Origin: CALKKN01 sp041571375
GTDB lineage: Bacteria; Pseudomonadota; Gammaproteobacteria; Xanthomonadales; SZUA-36
Direction of reading: 5' to 3'
Length of the DNA: 19,621 bases
NCBI GenBank assembly: GCA_041571375.1
Contig: JBFFUJ010000015.1
Coordinates: 1-19,621 of the forward strand
Shown here one piece after another: positions 7,049 through 15,237 of this stretch. The notes below the pieces were generated by a model. It did no database searches. It was not told the origin of the DNA and worked only from the letters and a program-made list of their open reading frames with translations. Numbering within the stretch: position 1 is the first letter of the stretch; every line of letters starts with the position of its first letter. The position numbers and the translations under genes were made by a program.

Positions 7049-8790
7049 CAGGCCTCCTGGGTCACCCGCAGGACCTCGTCCAGCGTGGTGATGCCGCGCA
7101 GGCACTTGTTGAGCCCATCGAAATACATGGTGCGCATGCCCTCGGCGACGGCGTTCTTTTCGATCTCGCCCGACGTGGCGTGCCGCATGATCAGGCGGCG
7201 GATGGGGTCACTCATCGGCAGCAGTTCGAGTATCGAGGTCCGGCCGCGGTAACCGGTCGGGTTTTCGGCCGTGGGCACGGATCGGTAAAACACGTACGGC
7301 CCTTCGGGCACGAGTTGGGTGAGCCCGATTTCCTTGGCCACCTCCGGGAGCACCTCGTAAGGCTCCCTGCTCCCGGCATCCAGGGTCCGCACCAGCCGCT
7401 GCGCCAGGATCGCGTTGACGGTCGAGGTCAGCAGGTAGTCCTCGACACCCATGTCGAGCATTCGGGTCACGCCGCCCGCCGCGTCGTTGGTGTGCAGGGT
7501 GGACAGCACCAGGTGGCCGGTCAGCGCCGACTGGATGGCGATGCGGGCGGTTTCGAGGTCACGCATCTCGCCGATCATGATCACGTCCGGGTCCTGCCGG
7601 ACAATGGCGCGCAGCGCGTGGGCAAAGTCCAGCCCGATGGCCGACTTGGCCTGAATCTGGTTGATGCCCTCGAGCTGGTATTCGACCGGGTCCTCGACCG
7701 TGATGATCTTGCGCGCGGGGGTGTTCAGCGCGGTCAGGGCCGTGTACAGCGTCGTGGTCTTGCCGGAACCGGTGGGGCCGGTGACCAGGATGATGCCGTG
7801 CGGCAATTCCAGCTGATGCACGAACTGCCGCCGGGTGTCGTCGTCGAAACCGAGGGAATCGAAATCCAGCACCACGCTCTCGCGGTCGAGGATACGCATG
7901 ACCACGCTCTCGCCGTGGGAGGTGGGCACGGTCGATACGCGCAAATCGAGCTCCTTGCCCTGCACGCGGTGCATGATCCGGCCGTCCTGCGGCAGGCGGC
8001 GCTCGGCGATGTTGAGCTTGGCCATGATCTTGATGCGGCTGATCACCGCTGCCGTGGACTTGGCCGGCGGGGCCTCCACCTCCTGCAGGACGCCGTCGAC
8101 TCGATAACGCACTTTCAGGCGATTCTCAAAGGGCTCGATGTGTATATCGGACGCGCGGCTTTCCACCGCGCGCTGCATGATCAGGTTGACGAGGCGGATC
8201 ACCGGGGCTTCGGAGGCCAGGTCCCTCAGGTGCTCCACGTCCTCGAGGTCCCCCTGGTCCTCGCCACCCAGGCTGTCGACGATCTGGCCCATGGCGGAGC
8301 GGCCGCCACCGAGCAGTTTCTCGATGCCGTTCTCGATTTCGGAGGCGATTCCGACCTGGGTGATGACGTTCCTGCCGCTGGCCATCGACAGCGCCTGGCG
8401 CGCGAAATCGTCGCGCGGATTGGCCATGACCACCGTGAGGTCGCCATTGGATTCAGCGATCGGCAGGATCAGGTTCTGCTTCAGGAAACGGACCGAGACG
8501 TCCGGCAACTCCGGCGCCTCGTCGGGCAAATCGGCCGTCCTCCAGAGCGGCAACTGCAGCAGCGCCGCCTCCGCCTCGGCCACATCGCGCTCGGAGGCGA
8601 GGCCCAGCCGCACCAGCAGGGTGATCAGGTCGCCCCCGTGCTGCTCCCGGTACGCTTCCGCCCGCTTCAAATCCGCGGGTTTGAGGTGGCCGTGCTCGAG
8701 AAGGTGTGCGCAAATCGGGTCCTCCACCGGTGCGTCCAGCACCCCGGCCTGTTGTTCGATCCCGATCTGCTCCTCTTCTGCGTGCACCAT
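7048..8790 (-). CDS. gspE: Type II secretion ATPase GspE, lacking the zinc tetracysteine motif
   Basis: This 580-residue cytoplasmic hexameric ATPase powers pseudopilus assembly. Residues 20-165 form the N-terminal GspE/MshEN-type domains that dock on GspL. The ATPase core has the arginine-rich N2 part (SRASDIHIEP, 211-220), Walker A GPTGSGKT (338-345), Asp box (VEDPVEY, 365-371), Walker B with Glu408 (DVIMIGEMRD) and His box (HLVLSTLHTN, 426-435). Catalytic motifs are intact. The expected CxxC pairs after the core are absent: the first aligns with Asp471-Ala-Gly-Ser474 and the second with Pro506 to Glu509, just before TGYRGR. The only cysteines are Cys27 and Cys563. A GGGGA ribosome site precedes the ATG at 8790. 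This is the first gene of the secretion operon. Confidence 0.96.
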   Translation of the reverse strand: MVHAEEEQIGIEQQAGVLDAPVEDPICAHLLEHGHLKPADLKRAEAYREQHGGDLITLLVRLGLASERDVAEAEAALLQLPLWRTADLPDEAPELPDVSVRFLKQNLILPIAESNGDLTVVMANPRDDFARQALSMASGRNVITQVGIASEIENGIEKLLGGGRSAMGQIVDSLGGEDQGDLEDVEHLRDLASEAPVIRLVNLIMQRAVESRASDIHIEPFENRLKVRYRVDGVLQEVEAPPAKSTAAVISRIKIMAKLNIAERRLPQDGRIMHRVQGKELDLRVSTVPTSHGESVVMRILDRESVVLDFDSLGFDDDTRRQFVHQLELPHGIILVTGPTGSGKTTTLYTALTALNTPARKIITVEDPVEYQLEGINQIQAKSAIGLDFAHALRAIVRQDPDVIMIGEMRDLETARIAIQSALTGHLVLSTLHTNDAAGGVTRMLDMGVEDYLLTSTVNAILAQRLVRTLDAGSREPYEVLPEVAKEIGLTQLVPEGPYVFYRSVPTAENPTGYRGRTSILELLPMSDPIRRLIMRHATSGEIEKNAVAEGMRTMYFDGLNKCLRGITTLDEVLRVTQEA

Positions 8791-8820
8791 GCTTCCCCGC
8801 TTGCCCCCTCTTAGCCGGAA

Positions 8821-8849
8821 ATTATACAGGTCCGGCGATCGGGATTGCG
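8821..8849 (-). promoter_or_regulatory. Candidate promoter for the type II secretion operon
   Basis: A perfect TATAAT -10 hexamer lies at 8821-8826 on the minus strand, 30 bases upstream of the gspE ATG. A 17-base spacer places the -35 at 8844-8849, but that sequence (CGCAAT) is a poor match, so an activator may be needed. It lies in the 84-base gap after the membrane-protein gene, and no terminator is visible there, so read-through from purL is also possible. Confidence 0.4.
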
Positions 8850-8874
8850 CTCACTGCACAGACCACGCCCGCGC

Positions 8875-9540
8875 TCAGTGGTTCCGCACATCCGTATCGG
8901 TCCCACGACGGGGCGCACCGCCCTGCTCCCAGCCGACAAAGTGTTCGACCAGGCGCCGGTTGGTCAGAACCCAGACCATCACCGGGGCCAGCGCCGGAAA
9001 AATCAGCGTCCCCAGCTGATAACACAATGCAATGGCCGTGTCTGAAATCCCGTGGGCCTCGACGACTGCGTGGGCGCGCGGCCCGAAATCGAAGGCGAGG
9101 GTTTTCAGCGACTGCCACACCACGCCCCAGATCTGCACCGCGGTGATCACGACATACCCGAGCAGGAGGACGAAGAGCTTGCGCCGCCAGCCGACGTTCG
9201 AGCCCATGACCAGGCCGAACAGCAGGGGCAGGCCGTAAGTGAAGATGAGCGGATTGATCAGAAAACCCAGCGCCCCGGTGCTGCCGTCCGAAAACACGAA
9301 CGGGATGGCCGTCTCCACCTGATAGAGGTAGCGCTGGTCGGGGGCGGCGATAATCCGCTGGATGTCGCCCCCCAAGAGCTGCTGCAGGATGGCCTCCGAC
9401 GCCAGCCGCGCGGGCACGCCGTGAAACGCCGAGAGGTAATACCACAGCATGAAGCCGAACAGCATCCACAGGGCAGCCAGGATCAGCAGCTCACCTAGCC
9501 TCAGTTCGTCCCGACGTCCGCCATGATTGCTGTCTGACAC
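8875..9540 (-). CDS. Four-helix inner-membrane protein, possibly exosortase-H-associated
   Basis: This is a 221-residue membrane protein. Hydrophobic helices lie at about 17-36, 93-113, 121-143 and 168-193, with a polar loop (40-85) between the first two. Motifs that stand out are INPLIFTYGLPLLFG (95-109), VQIWGVVWQSLKTLAF (135-150) and IALCYQLGTLIFPALAPV (170-187). From memory this pattern resembles the proteins called exosortase-H-associated membrane proteins, which accompany the XrtH protein-sorting system. No exosortase or CTERM protein is visible here, so this is a lead rather than an identification. The start is GTG, with no good ribosome site. It begins one codon after the purL stop in the same frame, which suggests coupling to purL translation. 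There are no catalytic motifs that I recognise. Confidence 0.75.
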   Translation of the reverse strand: MSDSNHGGRRDELRLGELLILAALWMLFGFMLWYYLSAFHGVPARLASEAILQQLLGGDIQRIIAAPDQRYLYQVETAIPFVFSDGSTGALGFLINPLIFTYGLPLLFGLVMGSNVGWRRKLFVLLLGYVVITAVQIWGVVWQSLKTLAFDFGPRAHAVVEAHGISDTAIALCYQLGTLIFPALAPVMVWVLTNRRLVEHFVGWEQGGAPRRGTDTDVRNH

Positions 9541-9543
9541 GTT

Positions 9544-12500
9544 TCAGGCCAGCCAGCGGCGCGCATTCTGGAACATGCGCTGCCATGGCGACACCTCGCC
9601 CCATTCAGGCGGCGCCCAGGAGAAATTGACGGTGCGCAGCGTGCGCTCCGGGTGCGGCATCATGATGGTCACCCGCCCGTCCTCGTTGCACAGGCCGGTG
9701 ATTCCGTCGGGCGATCCGTTCGGGTTCAGGGGATAGCGCTCCGTGGCTTCGCCGTTGCCGTCGACGTAGCGCAGCGCAACGCGCACCCCCTCCGCGGTGA
9801 CGTCCGCGAACTCGGCGCGGCCCTCACCGTGGGCGGCCGCCCCCGGCAAGCGGGCGCCTGCCATTCCGGCCAGGAAAACCGACGGTGATTCCTCGATGCG
9901 CACGAGACTCAAACGGGCCTCGAACTGCTCGGAGCGGTTGACTCTGAATTCCGGCCAGCCGCCTGCGCCGGGAATCAACTCCCTCAATGCGGCCAGCATC
10001 TGGCAGCCGTTGCAGACCCCCAGCGCGAATCTGCCGCGGTCTGCGAGGAAGTCCTCGAACTGCCGCCGCAGATCGTCGTGGAACAGGATCGACTTGGCCC
10101 AGCCGCGACCGGCGCCCAGCACGTCGCCGTAGGAAAAACCGCCGCAGGCTGCGAACCCCTGGAAATCGGACAGGCTGTGCCGCCCGGTCGACAGATCGCT
10201 CATGTGCACGTCGACCGCCGTGAAGCCCGCCAGGTCGAACGCGGCCGCCATCTCCACGTGGCCGTTGACGCCCTGCTCCCGGAGGATGGCGACACGGGGC
10301 CGGGCGCCCGCGGCAATCACTGCTGACGCAGGACTCTGCTCCGGCTCGAAAGGCAGCACGGGTTGCAGCCCCGCTTGCCGCCAGTCGCAGTTCAGCTGCA
10401 GCTCCTCGTCAGCGCAGTCCGGGTTGTCGCGCAGCCGCTGCACGGCATGGCTGGTCTCGCTCCAGAGTCGCTGCAACTCGGGCAGGCTGTCTTCCAGAAT
10501 GTGACTACCGGCAAGTTTGATGCTGAGCCGTTCACCCGCTACCGGCCGGCCCACATCGTGCACCTGGCCCGCCAGCCCCGCCGCCTCCAGTCGTTGGAGC
10601 ACTTCAGGCAGATCGGATGCGGCGACCTGCAGCACCGCCCCCGGCTCCTCGGCAAACAGGAACGCGTTCGGGTTGCCACCCCGGGCCGGCAAATCCAGTT
10701 CGACTCCACAGCGGGCAGCGAACGCCATCTCGCACACGGTGGCGACGACGCCGCCGTCCGAGCGGTCGTGATAGGCCCGGATCAGGCCTTCGCCGCTGAG
10801 GGACTGAACCACCTCGAAAAAAGCACGCAGGAGCCCGGGGCTGTCGAGATCCGGAACGGCGCCGCCGTAGCGGCCATGGACCTGGGCCAGGACGGAGCCG
10901 CCCAGCCGGTTCTTGCCGTCGCCGAGGTCGATCAGCAGCAGGCGTGAATCCCCGCAGTCCAGGTCCAACTGCGGCGTCAACGAACCGCGGACGTCGGGCA
11001 GCGGCGCGAATGCGGACACGATCAGGGAGACCGGAGCCCGCATGACCCGTTCGGCTCCATCCTGCTGCCAGACTGTCTTCATCGACAGCGAGTCCTTGCC
11101 CACGGGGATGGCGATCCCGAGCTCCGGGCACAGGCCCATGCCGACAGCCCGCACGGCGTCGAACAGGGCAGCGTCCTGGCCCGGTTCGCCGGCTGCGGCC
11201 ATCCAGTTCGCCGACAGGCGCACGTCGGACAGACGCCGGACGCCGGCGCCTGCGAGGTTCGTCACGGCCTCCGCCACCGCCATCCGCGCCGCTGCCGCCC
11301 CATCCACGACTGCCAGTGGCGTCCGTTCGCCCATGGCCATCGCCTCGCCGCTGAGGCTGCGGAACCCGCTCAGCGTGACCGCCGCGTCGGCGACCGGCAC
11401 CTGCCACGGGCCCACCATCTGGTCGCGCACGACCAGGCCGCCGACCGACCGGTCCCCGATCGTGATCAGGAACGACTTGCTGCCAACCGCCGGGAACCGC
11501 AGGACCCGGCGCAGCGCCTCGTGGCTGTCGATCGTTGCCGGATCGAACGGATCGCCGGCACACGGGCTGCGCCGCACGTCGCGGGACAGCCGGGGCGGCT
11601 TGCCCAGCAGCACCTCCAGGGGCATGTCGACCGGCTGCGCGCCCAGGAGTTCGTCGGTGACCCGCAGCTGGCGCTGCCCGGTCGCCTGGCCCAGCACCGC
11701 GAAAGGACAACGCTCCCGCCTGCACATCGCAGTGAACGCCTCGAGGGCCTGGGGCGCCACGGCCAGCACATAGCGTTCCTGCGATTCATTGCACCAGAGC
11801 TCCATCGGCGACATGCCGCTGTCGCCACTCGGAACACGGCGCAGCTCGAGCAAGCCGCCGTGCCCGCCGTCGTTCAGCAGTTCCGGCAGCGCGTTGGACA
11901 AGCCCCCCGCCCCGACATCGTGGATCGACAGAATCGGGTTGTCCTCACCCAGCGCCCAGCAGGCGTCGATGACCTCCTGGCAGCGGCGCTGCATCTCGGG
12001 GTTGCCGCGCTGCACCGAGGCGAAATCCAGCTCCTCCTGTCCCTGGCCGCTGCCGACCGAGGACGCGGCGCCACCGCCCAGGCCGATCAGCATGGCCGGC
12101 CCTCCGAGCACCACGATGTGCGCGCCCGGCACCAGCGGCAGTTTCGCCACCTGGCTCTCCCGGATGCTGCCCATGCCGCCGGCGATCATGATCGGCTTGT
12201 GGTAACCCCACAGCATGCCGCCGACCTCCTGCTCGAAGGTCCGGAAGTAACCGCACAATGCCGGCCTGCCGAATTCGTTGTTGAATGAGGCGGCACCGAT
12301 CGGTCCCTCGATCATGATGTCCAGGGGGCTGGCTATACGCCCCGGTTTGCCGAAGTCGCCCCGCCAGGGCAGGTCGAACCCCGGCAGGTCGAGATGCGAA
12401 ACGGTGAAACCGGTCAGGCCTGCCTTGGGCCTGGCCCCACGGCCGGTCGCCGCTTCGTCCCGGATTTCACCACCGGAACCGGTGGCGGCGCCCGGAAATG

Positions 12501-13410
12501 GCGAAATGGCCGTGGGGTGGTTATGGGTTTCGACCTTGATCTGGAACGGCAGGTTTTCCCGGCACCAGCCGTAAGCGCCGCTCCCCGGGTGGACCACGAA
12601 GCGTTCGCCCTCGGGCCCCGCAATGACTGCCGAGTTGTCGTGATAGGCCGAAAGCACGCCATCCGGCGATCGCGCGTGCGTGTTGCGGATCATGTCGAAC
12701 AGCGACCGCTCGCTGGGATTGCCGTCAATGGTCCAGTCCGCGTTGAAGATCTTGTGTCGGCAGTGCTCGGAGTTGGCCTGCGCGAACATCATGAGTTCGG
12801 CGTCGGTCGGGTCGCGACCCATGGCCCTGAAGGCCTCGACCAGGTAGGCGATTTCGTCATCCGACAGGGCCAGCCCGAGCTCACGATTGGCTGCCGTCAA
12901 TGCATCGGCGCCGCGTTCCTGCAGTGGCACGCAGACCAGTGGCCGCGGCCCGGGGTGGTCGAACAACGCCCGCGCCGCGTCGAGCTGCGTCAGCACGGAC
13001 TGGGTCATGCGGTCGTGCAGCACGGAAGCCACCCGCGGACGCACCGTGTCGTTCAGACCCGCAACGCGATAGGCCACCCCGCGCTCTATCCGCTCGACGC
13101 TGGCCAGCCCGCAACGGCGGGCGATGTCCGTGGCCTTGGAAGACCAGGGTGACTGGGTCCCCAGGCGCGGCACGACCAGCAGCAGCCCCTCGGGATCGAG
13201 TTCTCCGATCGCCCGGCCGTGGAGCAACTCCTGCAGCGCCGCCAGCTCCCGCGCCTCCAGTATCCGGGACGACTCGATCAGGTAGACGTGGTTCGCATCG
13301 AGTTGCGGTTCGAATCCCGCTGCGCTGCCGATGCGGCGGCGCAGTTTTCGGGCTCGAAATTCGGATAGAGCGGATTCCCCAAGAAGACAGGTAAAGTCGG
13401 GCCTGTTCAC
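9544..13410 (-). CDS. purL: Phosphoribosylformylglycinamidine synthase PurL (large, fused form)
   Basis: This cytoplasmic enzyme of 1,288 residues catalyses the fourth step of purine synthesis. It converts FGAR, glutamine and ATP to FGAM. The order is an N-terminal domain with SPWSSKATDIA (87-97), a linker with SEHCRHK (214-220), and the AIRS-like synthase core with ETHNHPTAISPFPGAATG (295-311). The C-terminal glutaminase has its nucleophile at Cys1133 (ALGVCNGCQM), with His1253 and Glu1255 in MMPHPER. All key residues are present and the length matches the single-chain gammaproteobacterial form. The start is GTG at 13410. An in-frame stop lies just upstream and no ATG is close. A GGGAG site stands 11 bases before it. 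A candidate promoter lies in the gap upstream. Confidence 0.98.
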   Translation of the reverse strand: MNRPDFTCLLGESALSEFRARKLRRRIGSAAGFEPQLDANHVYLIESSRILEARELAALQELLHGRAIGELDPEGLLLVVPRLGTQSPWSSKATDIARRCGLASVERIERGVAYRVAGLNDTVRPRVASVLHDRMTQSVLTQLDAARALFDHPGPRPLVCVPLQERGADALTAANRELGLALSDDEIAYLVEAFRAMGRDPTDAELMMFAQANSEHCRHKIFNADWTIDGNPSERSLFDMIRNTHARSPDGVLSAYHDNSAVIAGPEGERFVVHPGSGAYGWCRENLPFQIKVETHNHPTAISPFPGAATGSGGEIRDEAATGRGARPKAGLTGFTVSHLDLPGFDLPWRGDFGKPGRIASPLDIMIEGPIGAASFNNEFGRPALCGYFRTFEQEVGGMLWGYHKPIMIAGGMGSIRESQVAKLPLVPGAHIVVLGGPAMLIGLGGGAASSVGSGQGQEELDFASVQRGNPEMQRRCQEVIDACWALGEDNPILSIHDVGAGGLSNALPELLNDGGHGGLLELRRVPSGDSGMSPMELWCNESQERYVLAVAPQALEAFTAMCRRERCPFAVLGQATGQRQLRVTDELLGAQPVDMPLEVLLGKPPRLSRDVRRSPCAGDPFDPATIDSHEALRRVLRFPAVGSKSFLITIGDRSVGGLVVRDQMVGPWQVPVADAAVTLSGFRSLSGEAMAMGERTPLAVVDGAAAARMAVAEAVTNLAGAGVRRLSDVRLSANWMAAAGEPGQDAALFDAVRAVGMGLCPELGIAIPVGKDSLSMKTVWQQDGAERVMRAPVSLIVSAFAPLPDVRGSLTPQLDLDCGDSRLLLIDLGDGKNRLGGSVLAQVHGRYGGAVPDLDSPGLLRAFFEVVQSLSGEGLIRAYHDRSDGGVVATVCEMAFAARCGVELDLPARGGNPNAFLFAEEPGAVLQVAASDLPEVLQRLEAAGLAGQVHDVGRPVAGERLSIKLAGSHILEDSLPELQRLWSETSHAVQRLRDNPDCADEELQLNCDWRQAGLQPVLPFEPEQSPASAVIAAGARPRVAILREQGVNGHVEMAAAFDLAGFTAVDVHMSDLSTGRHSLSDFQGFAACGGFSYGDVLGAGRGWAKSILFHDDLRRQFEDFLADRGRFALGVCNGCQMLAALRELIPGAGGWPEFRVNRSEQFEARLSLVRIEESPSVFLAGMAGARLPGAAAHGEGRAEFADVTAEGVRVALRYVDGNGEATERYPLNPNGSPDGITGLCNEDGRVTIMMPHPERTLRTVNFSWAPPEWGEVSPWQRMFQNARRWLA

Positions 13411-13472
13411 GCTCGGTCTGGCTCCCGGCTGTTATTCGTAGGCCCCTGCGAGACAGCGGCCAGCACCTCGCT

Positions 13473-13502
13473 ATTATGGGCGCGCCCGGCACTCGGTGCC
13501 AG
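13473..13502 (-). promoter_or_regulatory. purL: Candidate purL promoter
   Basis: On the minus strand CTGGCA (13497-13502) and CATAAT (13473-13478) form a -35/-10 pair with an 18-base spacer, matching 4 of 6 and 5 of 6 consensus bases. This would start transcription about 55 bases before the purL GTG. The spacer contains a 13-base inverted repeat, GGCAC-TCG-GTGCC (13488-13500), which could be a hairpin or an operator. I see no PurR box. Confidence 0.4.
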
Positions 13503-13520
13503 ATGCAGACTCAATCCGCT

Positions 13521-13540
13521 CGCCCGGGAGGGGCGTTTTT
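13521..13540 (+). terminator. Terminator-like hairpin facing the plus strand
   Basis: CGCCC and GGGCG form a 5-bp GC stem around a GGGAG loop, followed at once by five T residues on the plus strand. This is the layout of a short factor-independent terminator for plus-strand RNA. On the minus strand the run is A before the stem, so it does not end dsbC. No plus-strand gene is seen upstream. It lies 20 bases beyond the dsbC stop, between dsbC and purL. Confidence 0.45.
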
Positions 13541-13554
13541 ACTGTCGCGCTGCG

Positions 13555-14283
13555 CTATTCAGCCTGCACCGCAGCCATCTGCTCGAGGCGGGCCCGCAGC
13601 TGCTCCGGTGGGACATAGCCGGGTATCATCTGACCGTCGGCCGTCAGCAACGACGGCGTGCCCGAGACCCCGAGATCGCGACCCAGCTTGTATTGCTCGT
13701 CGACGGGGTTGTCGCACTTCAGCGGTGCGGGCTCGGCGCCGAGCTTGGCCTGGGTCAATGCGTCCTGCTGGTCCTTCGCACACCAGACCGAGACGGCCTT
13801 GTCATAGGAATGCGAACCGACGCCGGCTCGGGGGAAGGCCATGTAGTGGATGGCAATGCCCTGCTGCTGGTACTCGTTGATCTGCGCGTGCAGCTTGCGG
13901 CAATAACCGCAATCGATGTCCGTGAACACAGTCAATTCGTACCTGGGCTCCGCCGGCGCGAAAGTGATCGAGCCGCTGCTGTCCATGTTCGCGAGCAGGT
14001 CCTTGCGCAGCGCGGCCTTGGCCGTTTCGGTAAGGTCCTCGCGCGTGTCCAGGTCCATAACCCGCCCCTGAATCAGATAGCGTCCATCGTCGGTCGCATA
14101 GACGATGTCGCCGCTGATCTGAACCATCAGCAGACCCTCGATCGGGGTTTCCGAAATGGCAATGGATTGCGCCTGCGGCGCCAGCGCACGGATTCGCGCC
14201 TCGACGTTGCTGTAGTCGACATCGGCCGCAACCACCGACAGGGGGAGCAGAATTGCAGCCAGTCCTTTGAAAATGTGCCTCAT
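13555..14283 (-). CDS. dsbC: Periplasmic disulfide isomerase DsbC
   Basis: This is a 242-residue thiol:disulfide interchange protein. It has a signal peptide (1-19, ending VVA before ADVDYS), an N-terminal dimerisation domain (about 20-80), a helical linker and a C-terminal thioredoxin fold. The active site is Cys125-Gly-Tyr-Cys128, the DsbC-type CGYC, with cis-Pro210 in VSGTPSLL. A second, structural pair is Cys168 and Cys190, as in known DsbC. It rearranges wrong disulfides in secreted proteins and is kept reduced by DsbD. The ATG at 14283 has an AAGAGG site 6 bases upstream; a further upstream ATG would add a non-signal-like stretch. It follows xerD by 55 bases, a neighbourhood also seen in enteric bacteria, though recJ is not next here. 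Confidence 0.95.
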   Translation of the reverse strand: MRHIFKGLAAILLPLSVVAADVDYSNVEARIRALAPQAQSIAISETPIEGLLMVQISGDIVYATDDGRYLIQGRVMDLDTREDLTETAKAALRKDLLANMDSSGSITFAPAEPRYELTVFTDIDCGYCRKLHAQINEYQQQGIAIHYMAFPRAGVGSHSYDKAVSVWCAKDQQDALTQAKLGAEPAPLKCDNPVDEQYKLGRDLGVSGTPSLLTADGQMIPGYVPPEQLRARLEQMAAVQAE

Positions 14284-14338
14284 GGCAAACCTCTTTCTTG
14301 TGTGTGCGTTGCTACAGACCACCTTGTGGCCAATTCGT

Positions 14339-15232
14339 TCAACCCCGTGGGTGATGTTTGGCGTGGAGTTGCTTCAGCCCCTCGCGGGCGATGTGAGTAT
14401 ATATCTGAGTGGTTGAAAGATCACTATGACCCAGCAGCAGCTGCACCACGCGAAGGTCCGCTCCGTGGTTGAGCAGATGCGTGGCGAAGGAGTGCCGCAG
14501 CATGTGCGGCGAGACCGCTGACTGGATGCCGGCAGAGCGGGCGTGCTTCCGGATCGCGTACCAGAACGCCTGCCGCGTCATGCCGCTGCGCCGGGCCGTC
14601 ACGAACAGCAGCGGATCGCTCTGGCCTTTCATCAATTGCGGCCTCGATTCCTCCAGGTAGCGGCGCAGCCAGGCGATCGCCTCCTCGCCCAGCGGCACCA
14701 GCCGCTCCTTGCCGCCTTTGCCCGTGATCCGAACGACCCCCTGGTTCAGATTCAGGTTCTCGATGCGAAGGCCCACGAGCTCACTGACCCGCAGGCCGCT
14801 GGCGTACATCAGCTCCAGCATGGTGCGGTCACGCAGGCCGATGGGCGTTGCCGTGTCGGGCGCCTCCAGCAAGCGGGTGACCTGCTGCTCGCTCAGGGCC
14901 CTGGGCAGGCCGCGGCCCAGCTTCGGGCTCTCGATCAGCGCGGTGGGATCCTGCTGCAGGAGCCCTTCGCGGACCAGCCAGCGATAGAACTGGCGAAACC
15001 CGGACAGGTATCGCGACAACGAGCGCGGGCTGCGTCCGGAGCGCAATTGCAGGGCCAGAAAATGCAGCAGGTCCTCGCGACTCGCCCGCCGCAGCGAACT
15101 GCCTCGCCGCCGCTGCAGGGCCATCAGCAACTGCAGGTCGTAGCGGTAACTCTGCAGCGTGTTCTGGCGCAGGCCCCGCTCCGCCCACAGTGCGTCCAGG
15201 AACTGGTCCAGCAGGGCCTCGTCATCCATCAT
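14339..15232 (-). CDS. xerD: Site-specific tyrosine recombinase XerD
   Basis: This 297-residue recombinase acts with XerC at the dif site to resolve chromosome dimers at division. The N-terminal SAM-like DNA-binding domain (1-105) includes ALWAERGLRQNTLQSYRYDL. The catalytic domain carries the full set of active-site residues: Arg148 (ASGLRVSEL), Lys172 (TGKGGKERLVP), His243 and Arg246 (PHMLRHSFATHLL), His269 (LLLGHSDLSTTQIYTH) and the nucleophile Tyr278. Length and the PTALIESPKLGRGLPRALS hinge fit XerD better than XerC. The start is ATG at 15232, followed by a second Met. The long open frame upstream is a shadow of the TPR gene. It starts 5 bases after the TPR stop and may be co-transcribed with it. 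Confidence 0.95.
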   Translation of the reverse strand: MMDDEALLDQFLDALWAERGLRQNTLQSYRYDLQLLMALQRRRGSSLRRASREDLLHFLALQLRSGRSPRSLSRYLSGFRQFYRWLVREGLLQQDPTALIESPKLGRGLPRALSEQQVTRLLEAPDTATPIGLRDRTMLELMYASGLRVSELVGLRIENLNLNQGVVRITGKGGKERLVPLGEEAIAWLRRYLEESRPQLMKGQSDPLLFVTARRSGMTRQAFWYAIRKHARSAGIQSAVSPHMLRHSFATHLLNHGADLRVVQLLLGHSDLSTTQIYTHIAREGLKQLHAKHHPRG

Positions 15233-15237
15233 CCCTG

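Noticed and set aside
7180..8814. Long plus-strand open frame of 544 codons opposite gspE
   Set aside because: It lies fully antisense to a well-conserved ATPase, is rich in His, Arg, Gln and Gly as expected of a GC-rich shadow frame, and shows no domain.
8844..8870. CRP-like site upstream of gspE
   Set aside because: Only one half resembles TGTGA; the second half-site at the right spacing is missing.
13411..13554. tRNA, riboswitch or PurR operator upstream of purL
   Set aside because: No cloverleaf, no known purine-riboswitch core and no ACGCAAACGTTTGCGT-like box could be found by eye.
14284..14338. Imperfect inverted repeat between xerD and dsbC as a terminator
   Set aside because: The GGCCAC/GTGGTC stem contains a G-U pair and has no T-run after it, so it is not a convincing terminator.
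14339..15232. XerD as an integron or phage integrase marking a mobile island
   Set aside because: Length, hinge and motif spacing fit housekeeping XerD. dsbC is its usual neighbour, and there are no attachment repeats or phage genes around it.
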